From Smittia aterrima (lineage: Eukaryota; Arthropoda; Insecta; Diptera; Chironomidae): a stretch of DNA of 64,000 bases. The stretch is taken from contig CP093830.1 of NCBI GenBank assembly GCA_033063855.1, positions 18,166,854 to 18,230,853 on the forward strand. The letters run 5' to 3'. The notes beneath the pieces were generated by a model, which did no database searches, was not told where the DNA came from, and saw only the letters and a list, made by a program, of their open reading frames with translations. Shown here piece by piece: positions 9,400-23,559 of this stretch (position 1 is its first letter; every line of letters begins with the position of its first letter). Both the position numbers and the translations under genes were made by a program.

Positions 9400-12300
9400 G
9401 TGAGATAGAAAAAAACAAAGTTTATCGGTTTGATTGAAAATAATTCAAGATTCATGAGACTGATCCTCCATAAGTTGATTCCAATACCGGCCTACGCTTG
9501 CGTTTTATTCGAATCCAAAGTGTCTGATTGGATCTCACCTGAGGGCGTCTAATTGAGATTGATTGTATTGAAGGTGAATGGAAACTGCTTTAATTGGTTG
9601 AGTTAATTCAGCTTCTGGCTTACATGACCACAGACAGTCAAACTTCGTTTGCATTCACATCCTTCGGGAAATTTCATATAAATCAACATTATCACCATCG
9701 AAGCTTTTGAATTGAGCTGAAAATTTCACTGAGAAATTCACTTGGAAACCACTCGGCGCTGTCGGGGACGACTCGAACGAAAGCGCACGGAAACGATAGC
9801 GAATTAATTTCAATTCGAGTAGATTTTCATTTTCCATGTTCGCTTTTCATTAAAGCTCAGGGCGGGAAAATTTTCGGTCATTTCCTGATAAAATAAAAGA
9901 ATCAGATCGTGAAGGCAAACAGCTTTGTTCAAGAAACGACGGGAGATTAGTCGTCAATAACAATCAAGGCTACGAATTTTTTCCCTTCCGCTTTGGACGT
10001 TATGCAACATGTGTGCGCAGTTTGTGAAACTCTTTGAAACCCCGAATGTCAAGTTTCGAAGATGTTTTCTGATTCATTCAAATGCAATCCAATTATCTCA
10101 CGACTGAGTCGTGACGACTCTGAGTTATAACAAAAATTACCGCACATCCTGATTAATTATTAATAAAATTCTTATCACATTTCCCTCATCATTCATCAAC
10201 AACAACGTTGAAAGAGTCGTTTTGTTGTTTTGTTTCCTCAGAAGCGAAAGCGAGCATTGAAAAATGTTTGTACAACGTGAATGTGAGCGCGTAACGAGTT
10301 TGTTTACGCTCGTTCACTGAAATGCACGACGCGATACGTTGAACTCATCGTCGAGAACTTTAGATGCTTGATAGTCGATGTCTGCAAATGTTATGCTTTT
10401 CGCTCTGAAGCAAAAATATCATTTCGGTCGCTTTCGACTTCAAGTCATTTCATTTCAACTCAAATATCGATTTCAAGGAAACATTTATGTCTTCGAATCG
10501 TCTTAAGTCGTTGAACACTCGCGTGTTTGAACAAACCATCGAACGAGTCGATCATAAGTGTCTACAGAAATCGTTTATATCGTGATTCGTCCAAATCTTG
10601 AACTAATGATTGCTTTAAGTGATTCACCCGCCCACGAAAACAAACAATTTTCGATATGTCAGAGTGAGAAATAAATTTGTTCTCACAAACATGTTAATAA
10701 GCTTTCGAGCAATTAGTCTCGACCTTTGACCTGTGTTAAGTGAATAAACGAATCATTTCAAGTAAGTGAGATAACGACAGAGTCATAGCGAGAGTGCAAG
10801 CGAGACTACTTGACGCCAGTAATTGAAAGAAGAAAAAAACTGATTAAAAAAAAAGATTCAAACGTGAGTGCTCTAATTCACTAAAGTGCATTTCACTTTT
10901 ATGTTCAAAGAGAAGACTCACTGAGGAGTTGAATCGTCACGTTCACTAATCCATTGGAAAATTCCAAGTATAATTATGAATCCAAGAGAGTTCCGCTCAT
11001 TAAGAATCCTTCAATGCTATCGCTACTCATAAAAATATTAGAAATGCTTTCAGAAATATTTCAGCACGAAAGTTTCGCTTTCTGATAAATTATTCACAAT
11101 GCTCATGGTTGTGTGCAATTATTTAATTAAGGGCTAGAAATCATTGATAATCAGTAGTCGAGCTTTAGAAATACAAACACACACACTCTTTCGTGATTGA
11201 ATTATTTATTGATAAACATGGCGTGTAATTTGTTTTCCAAGCATGGAAAGTGTTTTTTTACTCAAGTGAGGGACGGGGATGGGGTGGAACACGTCAAATT
11301 GTGATCGAATTCAATTGAAGGGACTAACGCCAAAACCGACATTCGCAATCAAAAAAAAAAGGAGAAGAATTGGCCCAACAAATTGCTGATGCATTAAATT
11401 GAATTATCTTGTTCTTGAAATAGTTTACGCGAAATTGAATTAAGCGAAATTGTAGAAATTAAACTGTTGTAAGCATGAAGAGAGCTTTCAGCTTAAATTG
11501 AATTCCTTTTATAATATTTGCTTTGCGATGCAATATTGGTAAGTGTTTTCAAACAATTGGAACGAAGATTGAAGACACGTCAACGTTGATTGTGCGAGAG
11601 AAACGAAGAAGAAACGAAATACTTTGGCAATGAGAGAAATCTTGAAAACTTTTCGAGAACGAATTGAAACTTTATAACGAAATTATCGTTACATAATTTC
11701 CTCTCGATGGAGCAGCTCTTTAGTCTTCCAAAGCTTCTCTCCGTTGTTGATGTCTTCACTGAACTCACCGGAATATTATGAACAAATCAATTTTCGCTTC
11801 CTTGAACGAAATTCAAATATTCAATGGACGACAGTCAGGAAAAAAGATTTTCACCTTTCGGAATCTATCGGGAAATTCATTTTAAGGTTTCGAGAAGGAA
11901 ACTTTTCGCCGAAGATACGAAGACGAGCGTTTCTTTACTTCTCACCGAAAGCACAAACATCTTTGCTTGGGTAGCAAGAAAGTAAATCAAATTACTTCGA
12001 TTTTCAATTCTCATCTCAACGTTTTATTGGAGAAAGCATTTCGAAGCTTCTAAAGTTTTATCCATCAATAGAACGACTCTGGAATTGGCAAGAAGGTTGA
12101 GAAGGAAGAAAAAATTGTTTTCATTACTTTCGTTGAAAAAAAGTCTCAAGTAAACAACTCTCTGTCTCTCTCACTTCAGTTCGCTTCCAAAATATTTGAT
12201 CGACAAAAGAATCTTCAAACAACAACTTTGTCATTGGAATTGATGGCGTTAAATTATTTATACTTTTGCCAAGACAATAAGTGTTCAACGAGTTGTTCAA

Positions 12301-15300
12301 CTGTGCAATTTTATTAATTCCTTCAATGTTTGTGTTAGCGAACTACGATAATCGGAAAAACAATCGAGCACAAACGCGTCGATGTTTCCAGAAATGTCAA
12401 AGGATGTTTCGTTAATTTGAAGCATTTCATTGGAAACCTGACAAGAATATTGAATTTTTTCTTTCCACCACACTTTCACCCTCGTCCTAAAAGCGTCGTT
12501 GTTTGCACGACAACAATTAGAGGCGAATAGTAATTAATAAAACGACAAGACAGTTGACACTTGTAATAGCACATCACATTCAAGGGAATTCTGAAATACC
12601 AAACGATGAGTCATCAAAGAGTTTTCTTTTTTTTCGGGAAAGGTCGAGCAACCACGAGAGACTTGAAACGTTTTCGTGGGAACGCGTCAAACTCGACAAT
12701 GGCTTTCGACTGCCAATCCAAGCGATCTCTGTCATGATTGATTGCATTCTGCACGTTTTCATTCCGGGAAATGATTGACTTTGCCAATCCTTTTTTCAAT
12801 TTTTCCACGTCAAATAGAAAATTCAACATGAAATACGTTCTTGAGTTCCGCTCGATTATTTTGTCAATTCTTATTAGAAAGTCATCGATTAAATTTAAAA
12901 TGCGGTTGAACAATAATTTCGTGTTTGACATTTAGGAAATAAACTCAATCTAATTGCTTGAAATTGTTTAATAAAAGAAAAACTCGGACGATTAAGAAAT
13001 TTCCTCGAGAGACACCTGCGGTTTCTCAGGCTACCAACCACAAACTCTCCAAGGACTAAAATTCTTCTGTGGCCTTCCCTTCACCACAATAAACCTTCAT
13101 AGCTTCGATTCATCTTAATAACCACAGCTTTAGTCTATCATGATCAGCAAAGCGATTCATCAAACATTGTGACCTGCATAATTATTCTCGAGAAAAACAA
13201 GAAATGGAAAGCGATTAAGGATAGTTGAATGGATCATTAGATTCATCAACACAACAGAGCGATAGCGGAAGAAACGATTATTGGCGGTAATTCGTGACGA
13301 CAATGACATATTGATCGACGTTAATTCGATGACAGGAAGCAGTTGGCGATTAAACGCAATGGCGATGATGATACGGAGATGGAATTGAAGAACAAATCGA
13401 TCGCAATCAAATATTCCTGAGCACTTTTGAAATATTGATCACTTGACGATGTAAAATGCCATTGACTTAAAACTTTCCACTCGAATCGCGTAATTGATTC
13501 ATCGATACAATTCTCACTCCTCACTAAAATATCACGAAAAACTTTTTGAAAAGTAAATCTCGTTAGTTCGAATATAAATTATGAAAAATTGGGTCAGAGT
13601 CATCAAGCGGGAACATGAAATTGCTCTTCAAATAACAATAGAGTGAACAATTATAATTTATTTCCAACTAACAAAATTCGCTAATGATAATTCGCTGGGT
13701 TGTGTAATCAGCTTTAAATTACTTAGCTTTGGATTTCAACTCTTCCATCGCAAACATCGGCTTGAATCGCAAATCGAAGCGCTAATTAGTTCAATTTACC
13801 TGATTTCACAGAATTAAATTTTCATTAATAAAGTTTTGTCGAAGTAAGTGAAGCGTTACGAGTGAAATTTCTTTGCTTTTCTTTGGCTCATTTGAATAAT
13901 TTCGTTTTCGAAAAGAAAAACACTTTTAATTATAAAACGATTTCTTTCAATTAAATTTGCAATTTGACATTCTCGCAAAAGCTGAATGAAGCCAAAAAGA
14001 ATTTTTATTTTCAGCCACAGGCACAAACATCAAAAAATTAGACAAATCGCATATAAATAATTTCTCGTGATTAAAGTGCTTTTGACGACACCCACAAATG
14101 TTTGGCAAACCAATGAGTTCATGAACTAAAGTGTGAAATATGAATCAAGATAATTAGTGATTGCCATATGTTTCAATTATAATTAAAATGTAATTTGACG
14201 AGTTTTTTTTATATCAAGAGAAATTGCTAGAGTTTCAATTTTTCATTCACACCTGAGCCTGGTCTCTGGTAGATGAATGTTTAAAGTGACACTTTGGAAA
14301 ATTTAATTTCATTAATGTGGCTTCGTGAGGTAGAGAGCCGAGCCCACAACAAATGAATGATTTATGCAATCAAATTTCTCTCGAGAAAATTGTTCTCGTG
14401 TCTGAAAAATTCAATATCCTCACACTCCTTGCAGTTTTCTTTACGTCGCGAGTTGTTGTCGCTGAATGAAACTTTTGAATAATGAGTTTCATTTTAAAGA
14501 TTTCAAATTTATTATGTCATCCATCATTTTACCACAGACAAACGTGTGCCGCTCTCGGCGTTACTTCAATTTCTCCAGTCGCACGGCAACTTCGTGAATG
14601 TTTTCATTTTTTCCGTTCGTTATTGAGGTTAGAGACCTGACTAAGTGAAAACTCCCAACCGATGCAAATTGTGAATGATAACAAGAAGTTCTATTTTTTA
14701 TCGTTGAAAGTATTCGTGAACGGAAAGTTCGAAGGAAGAACTTTTGCAATTTACTGAAGCTAACTCGATTCTCGTTTCGTTTAAGCGTAAATTATGTTGA
14801 AATGACAGGAAAGAAAGTTTTAACTGAAGGAATTGTTGCATTTCTTTCGAAATCACTTGATGCTTTAAAAAAAACTGTTGCCACCCCTTCCGCCTACAAC
14901 TCCTGTCGTTATGATGAAGTGACGTTACCGACGTCGCGTTTTAGATGAGACGGGAAAAATTTATGAGACGAGATAGAAGGTGAAATAAAGTGGAAATGAA
15001 TGTTTCTGTCTGACACAAACTTTGCTATGAGAGCTCCACTTGAGCGAATGGTTGATAAAAGACTCGCAAAGCAAGCAAGCAAGCATGTATCTCTTAACTT
15101 TATCCGATCGAAGACACTTTATGAACGATGGAAGCAAGCGTTTTACGTCTTTCTTTTGCCTCTGTTTCCGCTTAGTTTGTCGTTTTATGAACGTTTTATC
15201 ATAAACGTGGAGGAAACGAACGTCGCTGCTACTAATTTTCATCAACTATTTATGACTTTTCCATGGTTTTATATTTAACTGTGGTCGCTTTATCGTAACT

Positions 15301-18300
15301 GGCTTGCTTTCAGAATCCAAGACAGCTTGCTACATAATTCATTGTGCTCGTGGCAATAGCTTTTAATGTTATCGCCACTTATTCACATATTTAACCTTGC
15401 TTAGCCAGTCCATTATCTGTCAATGCGTCTCTCACTCTCCATCCTTACATTTGGAAACTTCCGTCGTTAGATTTTCTTTCAATTCAAAGTTTGTTTTGTC
15501 GTAGCTTATTATGTGACTTGTTTGAGACAGCAAGGAAATGAAAAGCATGAAAGTTCATCAATAAAAATAATTTCGCTTCGACTCCGCATTCGCTTATTGT
15601 TATGGTCACCACCGTTCTCCGTCGTTTGGGTTTTTGTGTATTATAGTCACGCCAATCAAAAGCAGCGATGGGAAACAGTGAGAGCTCAACACTGGATGAT
15701 ATAATTGTTTTACGAAGTAGAAAGAAAGTTTTGTTGCCATCGCTCTCGCTTCAAACAAAGAAGATTGCTCGCATTAATATTTCATGACAAAAACATCTCT
15801 TGTAAAGTTTCTGTGGGATTTCTGTTTGTTTCGTAGATAATAAGTGTGAAGTGTGAGTTTTCTCGCTTTGTTTCGAGAAGTCGAGAGTTGGTTTACAAGT
15901 GATAACCTGAGAAGTATTAAAGGAGAACCCTAAGCTGAACATTTTCCGGTGGTTTACCCACTTGAAGCTCCCGCTTGACAGCTTTCGATCCCTTCATGTT
16001 GCATCTGTAGCATTTTGAAATGTAATGTTTCTAAGTCTGAACAAACAAAGCTCTCTCTCGTCTTGATCAAACCGACAATACAAATTCAATTTAATAAATT
16101 GTGATGCTGATTCATAAGACTTTTCATCGAAACCTACGCACGCACAAATCTCAAGTGAAGAAAAGCTCTCCGCCCAATATTCCTGATTCGATTTGGCCAT
16201 ATTTCGTTGTGTATTGCGAACATGATGTTCACATGACTCCTTTCGTAATTCTTTCACTTGTAAAGGCTTCAAATTTCACACGAAAGCCTCAGACCGAAAA
16301 GGATTTTCATTCAATGCCGAAGGAACATGAAGTTTATTTTTCGGTAAAGGACCGTCGCTCACCTGCCAAGCTTTACTAGGATTTTCTATGCTCTTCATTC
16401 GCGTGACAATTGACAATAGGAAAACAGCAAAAGAGAGACAGGAAAAGAATTTAATTCCGAGGCAGGCCGGGAACACGGGGATCTAAAATTAAGCTTCATT
16501 TCTTCATTTAAAGCTCACGAAATAATTTATTGCTCGCAATAAAGAAAAATAAAAATGCTCGAAATCTATAGAAAAGAGAGAATTCAATAGCAATAATTTT
16601 AGCTTTAAATTGCTTCGAGGGAAAGGAATGAAAATAAAGCGAAGGCAGGACTCTCTACAGTCTATAATTTCGCGTATGTTCAAGTATCGCATGTCAGCAG
16701 ATTTTCCATTCGAAGGAAGGAGCTTTAATGAAGCCTAAAGCTCATTCGAACGTTTCTAAAATAATTTTTTTTTCGATGAAAAAAATGTCGGAAAATTGTG
16801 AAATTTATCGAAACAAATCGAACATGAAATTAACTTTCCCGAGAATTCGTTCAATTCTATTTACGTTCTAAGTTAAATGTAATTACTTGAGGGGGAGCTT
16901 CAAGCCGGAGACGACGAAAACGAATAAAAAAAAGTCGAAAGCATTTTCTTGTTTCCTTGCGGTTTCATGAGTTTCCTGGAAAATTTTATATTCAAGTCAA
17001 TTGCTCAATGTTTTCTTTATTTATTCTGCGAGCTAAGAGCTCAATCTTCTTGACATTCTCATCTGATTACTTCCGGACGCATGCCGTAAATCGCTTTTCA
17101 AAATATTTCATTTCAATTTCATCAGAATGAAAAGATCTAATTCGAATTTTGAAAGTTCAATCTTATCCTAATTCAATTTCCTGAAAGTTTGTGCGAAATT
17201 ATTGGAGTCTTTCAGAATCTGACAGATATTAGCTAACAGTCAGTTTGTGAGTGATACGAAGAGAGAGAAAGTTTGAAAGTCAAAGTCATGAATGAATATG
17301 AGAAACAGAAATAGAATCTTAAAGATATTTCTGAAGCTTTAATCTTGATCAGTTTTCGTGGCTTTCCTGAAATTTTCTTTCCTTCTTCACTCAAAAAATT
17401 GAACTCAATCGCGATCTAAAACCTTCGAGTCGTTTAAAGCTATGTAATGGATTTTCCATAAAATGAACGTCGTAGTAAAAAATACACGAAACGAACGCTC
17501 GCTCCTCGGATACGGCAACGATAAGGCGTTATTTACAGCTCCTTAAAAATTAACATTCATTAAATGAAAAAATATATGTTTGGAGTTTCGCAATCAACGC
17601 TCCGAGACACTTTCTGACCCTTTTCCTTTCTTCTTTTTTCTTCCAGCGATCCAGCAAAATTTGCGTATGATTCAGGCAACAAAGGAATCTAAATCATCGT
17701 TTGCTCGTATGACGACGACGACAACATAGCGCACCTTCACCGATCCGTTCACCTTTGCCCTGAAGGACTCGACTTCTTATCCTTTCGACAAACATCAACC
17801 ACAACAATAACAACTTAAAGGAACGTTCTGCTCGTGACCGACGCGAAAAATAAAACATTATAAACGAGAACAGAGCAATTAACTCATATCTAACAGCGGT
17901 TTAACGGTGGAAGTTAAAAATGTCGGGCGAATAAATTTATTTTCCTTAAATACTTCCATCGGAAAGTTTATTACCTCCTCGAGCAGTCGTAGCTCAGCAG
18001 ACCATAATGATGTTGAAAATGGCCGCCAGCTGGAACAGTGTTAATGTGTGTAAAGCGTAATGTCATTAATTTGTTGTTTGTGAGATCATCACGATAAAGA
18101 AAAAAGAAGAAAAAGTTCTCGAAGGAAAACGCAAAAGAGTTTAGTGATAGAAGTGAATTATCTCTGTCTCAGTTGGAAAAGCTTTGCAGCCATCACGGAT
18201 GTTCACGGCAAAAACGGTCATCAAGAACGAGCTACTATCGCATGCTAATGTTAAAGATTGCTCAGCCATTTCTCTTTCGGTGCCAGTGGAAATTCTGTAA

Positions 18301-21300
18301 GTTCTATTCCCAAAAAAAAAAACAGCACAGAAACCAAATTAATGATGTCTGGCTACGGCTCTTGACATTGAAATGAAATGAAGTCTTTTGTGTCGTGCCG
18401 TAGTCAACAGGTATCGGATGGGAGCAGTCGCTGCTTTGTCATAAGTCGAAATCGTTAATGGAAATTCGAGAATTCCGTTGGGGCTTTCGAGAGCGAACCT
18501 TTTCTTTCTTCTACTTGAAGAGTGACATTATTGAAAAATAAAAATGTTTCTTCTTACACAATCAAGGAGAAACTCTCAAGAGGGAAAAGGTCAATTGAAA
18601 TAATTGAGTAGACGTTATCATTCTTTTCACGTGATGATGCCCAAGTATTGTAATCAGGAAGAAAATTGAAAAAAGTTTCGATAATTCGAGAAAGGGGAAG
18701 TCCTTGATAGCCCTTTTCAGATCGTTTAATTGCACGGAGAAACAATTTCTAAATTATTCGACCTTCTCGGAAAACAGCACAAATGTGGGTGGGAGGTAGA
18801 AAAAGTTTTCTCTTTTTAAATTAATTACTCATAGAGACAGCGCCTGACGATACGTGCATGGAAGCAAAGCTCACCAAACAAAAGCGAAGGCCAAAGCTAT
18901 CAAAACTTAATGAATGTTTATTCCAATTATCTTGCACAAACCAATTAAATTTTCCTCCATCTCACGAAACCTTTTGTTCCATCGAAAGGTTGTAATATCG
19001 ATTCGATAAATCATCGGTCTAATTAGAAATTATCATCATCATCGGCAATTTTTTCTCGCTCCTCATCCTGCTCGCGCCTTCGACAGCAAATCGTCGCTAT
19101 CGACTCAACGCGTTGAATGCTTCGATGTTGTTCATCGACGTGTAGAGATAATCATAAATTGCCTGCTTTTCAGAATAAAAACAGAACAACATCTATCGAT
19201 TTCCACATCGGATATTGCTTGATTTATTGCTGAGCTGAAACTCACGTCGCATGATATTTTCTATCTTTCAAAAATTGAAAATTGTAGTTCACTCGGTACA
19301 TATTGACCGATGCCGAAGAGGAGCAGATTGTTGACAGTTTTCATCGTAAATAACTTTTCCCAAGGAAAACTAATTAAAAACTATTAAATTAGATTCTGAA
19401 TTATTGAGTTGGAAAAGTAACAAGGGAAGTTTATTTATGTCTTCGATGAAAGAAAAACTGGTTTCTGGTTTTAGTTCGAGAGAACTTTCAATGACACAAG
19501 AGGAAGAAAAGTCATTCATCTTCATCCTTCGGAGATTGAAGGCACATTCGTGAGAGATTTTCCTTCAAGAAATTCCTCGAAATGCAATATTTGCATAATG
19601 TGATCGTAACAGATTTTCTCTAACCTTCGTCCGATGCTTTGCATTATTCAAGCTCTGCCTTTCTCATTTGAACCCTTTAACTTTCCCTTCCATCACAAAA
19701 GCAGAGCTTTGTAAGTAGGTCGCGAGATAAAGGGAAAGTTCATCTTCTTTTCTTCGAAAAGTTTTACATGACTTCACGAATATTGATCGAAGGTTAATCC
19801 GAAACTAATCAATTGAGATTGTAAATAAATTAACGGATTTACGTTTCGTTTTACGATGAGCCCCAATCGAACCCAAAACGAACGATTTTGCCCGAATAGA
19901 TTTGCAAACTGACATCGCCACCCTTCAGAAAATGGAAAATCTTTGCGAAATTGAAAATGCTTTTCATTGAACCGAAAGGAAAGCGTTTCAAATTTATTAT
20001 TTCTTCTGCTTGAGAAATCCTCTGCTTTAAATTTCGGTTTGTCTTTCTCTCAACCCGCAGATTATTCTCCTCGCAGTTTTATCAAAAAGCGATTTTCTCT
20101 CTTCGAGTTGCAACACGGAATCCTCTTATTTTTATTCGCGTTGAGTCTGGAGGATTATTTATCCCGCCGCAGAAAATCAAGAGATTACCTTTGCCATTTT
20201 CATTGAATTTCTTTTCTGCGGTTCAATTTATGAAACGTCGAACCCACAAAAGAGGATTCGTTCAGGAATTACATTCAAAAGTGGGAGCTTCGTCTTCAAA
20301 CATTGATAAAGAGACTTCTTCAAACTTCCAAGTCCTCTTCAAAGAGCGAACATGATTCTTGAACACTTTCAAAATCTCAATTGTATTTAAACTTTTCAAA
20401 AAGTTTCATTATGGAATATTTAAGGGAAAATTTTTCATTTGACGTTTTCCTTAGAGCTTTTTGTGCAAAGAACCTTCGCACGTTTCCGAAATAATTGAAA
20501 CGGAAACCAAGTTCAAACGACGAAACGTTCAGGTGAAATCCTCTTCAAAGCAAAAATAAAAACTCCCACGCAGAGTCAGAACGCTAAATAAACAATCGAG
20601 TTACGTGGTTGAGAGTGTCAACTTGACACCCACGAATTCCTTTGTCCCATGACAACTTTCTCTCTCTCGGAAAATTTTAATAAATTTCGTATTCATGAAA
20701 CAAATTGAGCTTAATTAAGATCTTCATAAGTAATTTATGAAAAAAATTTGGTTGTACGCGATGCGTTGCCCTCAGAACGAAACCCCAGAGCTTTGTCACT
20801 TTTGTAATTGACGACAAGCGTTTACTGCTTCATATCTTTCTTCTCCTTCTTGTTGGTTGTAATGAAGCCCTCGCGATAGCTCCATTCATGTAAACGAGTA
20901 AAGCCTCATCGAAATTAGAGACGAGCGATGATGTGTAAATGATATTTTTAATGTCACACGTCTCCCACGCCGAGAAAGGCTGTTGATGGAGGGCAATTTG
21001 TCAACATGTTTGTTTAGGATTGAGTGGATGAGGGAAAATACTACAAAACCTGAAGTGTTTCTATCGCCTTAGCAGCCAGGCTTGCCATTGTTGTTGCTGT
21101 TGTTTGCCTTCAGCATAACAAGCTTAATAATTAGAAGCTTGCGCTAAACCAAAACTTTTAATGAGAAATGATTTATTTCTCGGTTTGCCTTACGACATTC
21201 CGAGCTTTACACTCTTGTTAATGTGCAAACGAGAATAATTCTACAAGATTTAACAATTTTCAGTTGTTCCGCCTCTCGCACATTTCATTGCGTCCAAACT

Positions 21301-23393
21301 TTTGCCGAGATAAGGGTCAGCTCGACAAATAAAAATAATAATTTCTCTCGTGACAAAAATTACGAAGCGCTTTTATCCTTGAGTGCCAGAGTGGAAGAAG
21401 AATGGAAAAAGGCTTAAAAGCTTTATGCTCACAAGTCCGGCATAAGTCAACACAGTTGAGGTTAAATATGAAAATGAATTGGAATTTAATTATATAAGAG
21501 ACGAGGAAACTTTTACGCAGCGACGAAAACGAGTTTCCCCTTAAGGGAGAAACTTCTGAACAAGTTCAAGGCTCGACAAACTCGAAAGGTGAATTTCATT
21601 TTACTAATTAATTCGATTAAAGTAACTCAAGGCTGCATAAGCTAAAGAAAGTGCAATTCGTGAGAATGAAAGAAACGGAAATTTAATAAAAGAAAATTAC
21701 TCACGACGCCAATTTCTCAGAACTTTTGTTTTTCAACGACGGGGAAAAAAGTTATGTCATCGCGGCTTGAAGCGGAGTTTCCTTTACCTCAACGTCTTCG
21801 TTCGAAAAGGCGACGGCACAAAAGTGATAGCAAAGCATGATGATTAAATAACAGCAACAACAAACATTGCGAAAGCCTTACAACGAAAGCGACTGAGTGT
21901 TTAAATTGAACGAGTAGGATGAGTAATAGAGCTTTTCACCGTCTTTTCCTTCGTCTTCGCTTCGCCTGGCAGGGAAGCACTGTATGAATCAAGAAAATTC
22001 TCTTCTAATATGCATAATTTAAACATTTTTACGGTTTTCCCCGTGAATTTATTTTCTTTTTGCGCCTGTTAACGAAAGCAAAACTGCGCAACTTTGAAGG
22101 AAACCTCGTCGACGAGTGGATTTGCCTCAGACACGAAGGATTAGACTCAATAAAAAAAATCTTTTAAGCTTATCGAGCTTGATTACAAAGCTTTTAACTA
22201 AAACGTTTTTAATTTTTCAGTTGCTCTTAATGCCGAGCAATAAGCTCCCTTCGCTCTCTGACTCATTTCAAGAGCATTAAACTCTGAATGCTCAGCCGAA
22301 TGAAACTTTGCAATGCCAGAGCGTGAAATTATTAAATGCTTGCCAAAAAATTTGTAAAGCTCTACAGTTTGTGTAGTCATTCTGTAATCCTTTGAGATTT
22401 GCGCATTCAATCTGAAGCATTCTCCACGCTAATTGTTGATTCCTCTGACGCAGGCGAAAACGAGACAAAGCAGAGTCGAACATAAAAAAAAAGTGAACAT
22501 CACGAACCTGAAAAGAGTGAACAAGAATCATTGTCGATGTCGCTGTTGTTTTATTATTTTTTTTTTATTTCGGGGTATCTGGGTCGATTCTCCTCCGTGT
22601 TTACATTGAGCAAGTGAAATTGAGCTTTTTGTGAATGCTAGCAACGAATCGAGCAGCAACATCACTTGTACATAAATTATTTTGATTCACCGAGGCGGAA
22701 AAATTTCGGAAGAAGGGAAAGGTATTGACAGTCGAAGGAAGGAGATTAAAAATGATGTGAATTCGCTCCGACACGAAACTTGATAACTCCGACTTGATTT
22801 ATCATCACTGATTTGTTTAGTTTTCCTTCTCTTCGCCTCACTTTTACGATTCTTTTGTCGCTTTTATTGCTTGCAGCTTGTGAGTCAGAGGAAAAAAAAG
22901 GAGCAAACTTGATGGGGGCCAAATGCCAGTTCAACATTTCCTTGAAACGCTTTTATCTGTGTTGAATACGGAGAAGAATGAAAATGGAAATGGCAAACAC
23001 CAAAAGTCAATTCGATTTTTAAAACATTCAGACATCGACACATGTGAACACGAGGAGATTGAACGGCAACGACTTTTACATTCAATTTCTTCCATTAGTT
23101 TTTATGAGCCTGTCGGTCATGTTTTTGCTTTTCTTCTGGGCCAAAACGAAACTTTATTTTGCAATAAGCTTGTCAAGCATTTGTGAATGAATGTCATTCT
23201 ATAAACTTGAAGCATTCAACTTGAATGAGAATAATCGAAAGCGGCAAGACGATTGCGAGTGATGAAGCGGAAATCGAAGGCACTTGATCGTTGAGTGAAA
23301 AAGGCTCGGAAAATGTTTCTTTTTCCTCTTGAAGATTCCAATTTGATTCGACAAGTTTGATTGTTTCCACTAACAAAACAAACTCTTTTCCAG
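9400..23393. other. About 14 kb without recognisable coding sequence
   Basis: This is either intergenic DNA or a long first intron of the sulfotransferase. Open frames here are short, low-complexity and without domains. Small features are GCAA repeats near 15069-15086 and CGA trinucleotide runs near 17711-17722. A strong isolated splice acceptor at 17646 is listed separately. No tRNA, microRNA or mobile element was recognised. Confidence 0.45.
17612..17647 (+). other. Strong isolated splice acceptor (possible non-coding exon start)
   Basis: A branch-point-like CTGAC at about 17614 is followed by an almost uninterrupted run of about 30 pyrimidines and CCAG ending at 17646. The sequence after it has no long open frame. 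If used, it would begin a second 5' UTR exon of the downstream sulfotransferase gene. No consensus donor follows closely; GTATGA near 17662 or 17706 is the best available. Confidence 0.25.
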
Positions 23394-23471
23394 ATGGTTG
23401 TCCAAAGCCTCGGTAATGCCAGCCGGTCCGGACTCGGATTGTTTTATAATCGTTGGTGTTTCACGACCTAA
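23394..23471 (+). other. Overlapping upstream ORF at the sulfotransferase start
   Basis: If the acceptor CAG at 23391-23393 begins the exon, the exon opens directly with ATG. That ATG starts a 25-codon frame ending in TAA at 23469-23471. It overlaps the real start codon at 23416 in another frame and would be expected to reduce translation of the main protein. Confidence 0.35.
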
Positions 23472-23559
23472 ACTGGCAGCGCTCTTTCTCTCTGTCATGT
23501 TAATATCGTTGTTCCTGACGTTCCACATTCTCTACGACTCAGCCGTGTACTCAATTCAG
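23416..23559 (+). CDS. Hs3st-A: Hs3st coding exon 1: cytosolic tail and membrane anchor
   Basis: It contributes 48 codons ending in CAG|GTGAAT (phase 0). A purine at -3 of the ATG gives a moderate start context. The hydrophobic run at residues 20-40, preceded by Arg and Lys, fits a type II signal anchor. Confidence 0.8.

Noticed and set aside
9505..9520. tRNA B-box-like TTCGAATCC
   Set aside because: The flanking GG and a correctly spaced A box are missing, and no acceptor stem pairs.
17985..18005. tRNA-like A box (TAGCTCAGCAG)
   Set aside because: No matching B box, acceptor stem or cloverleaf could be built around it.
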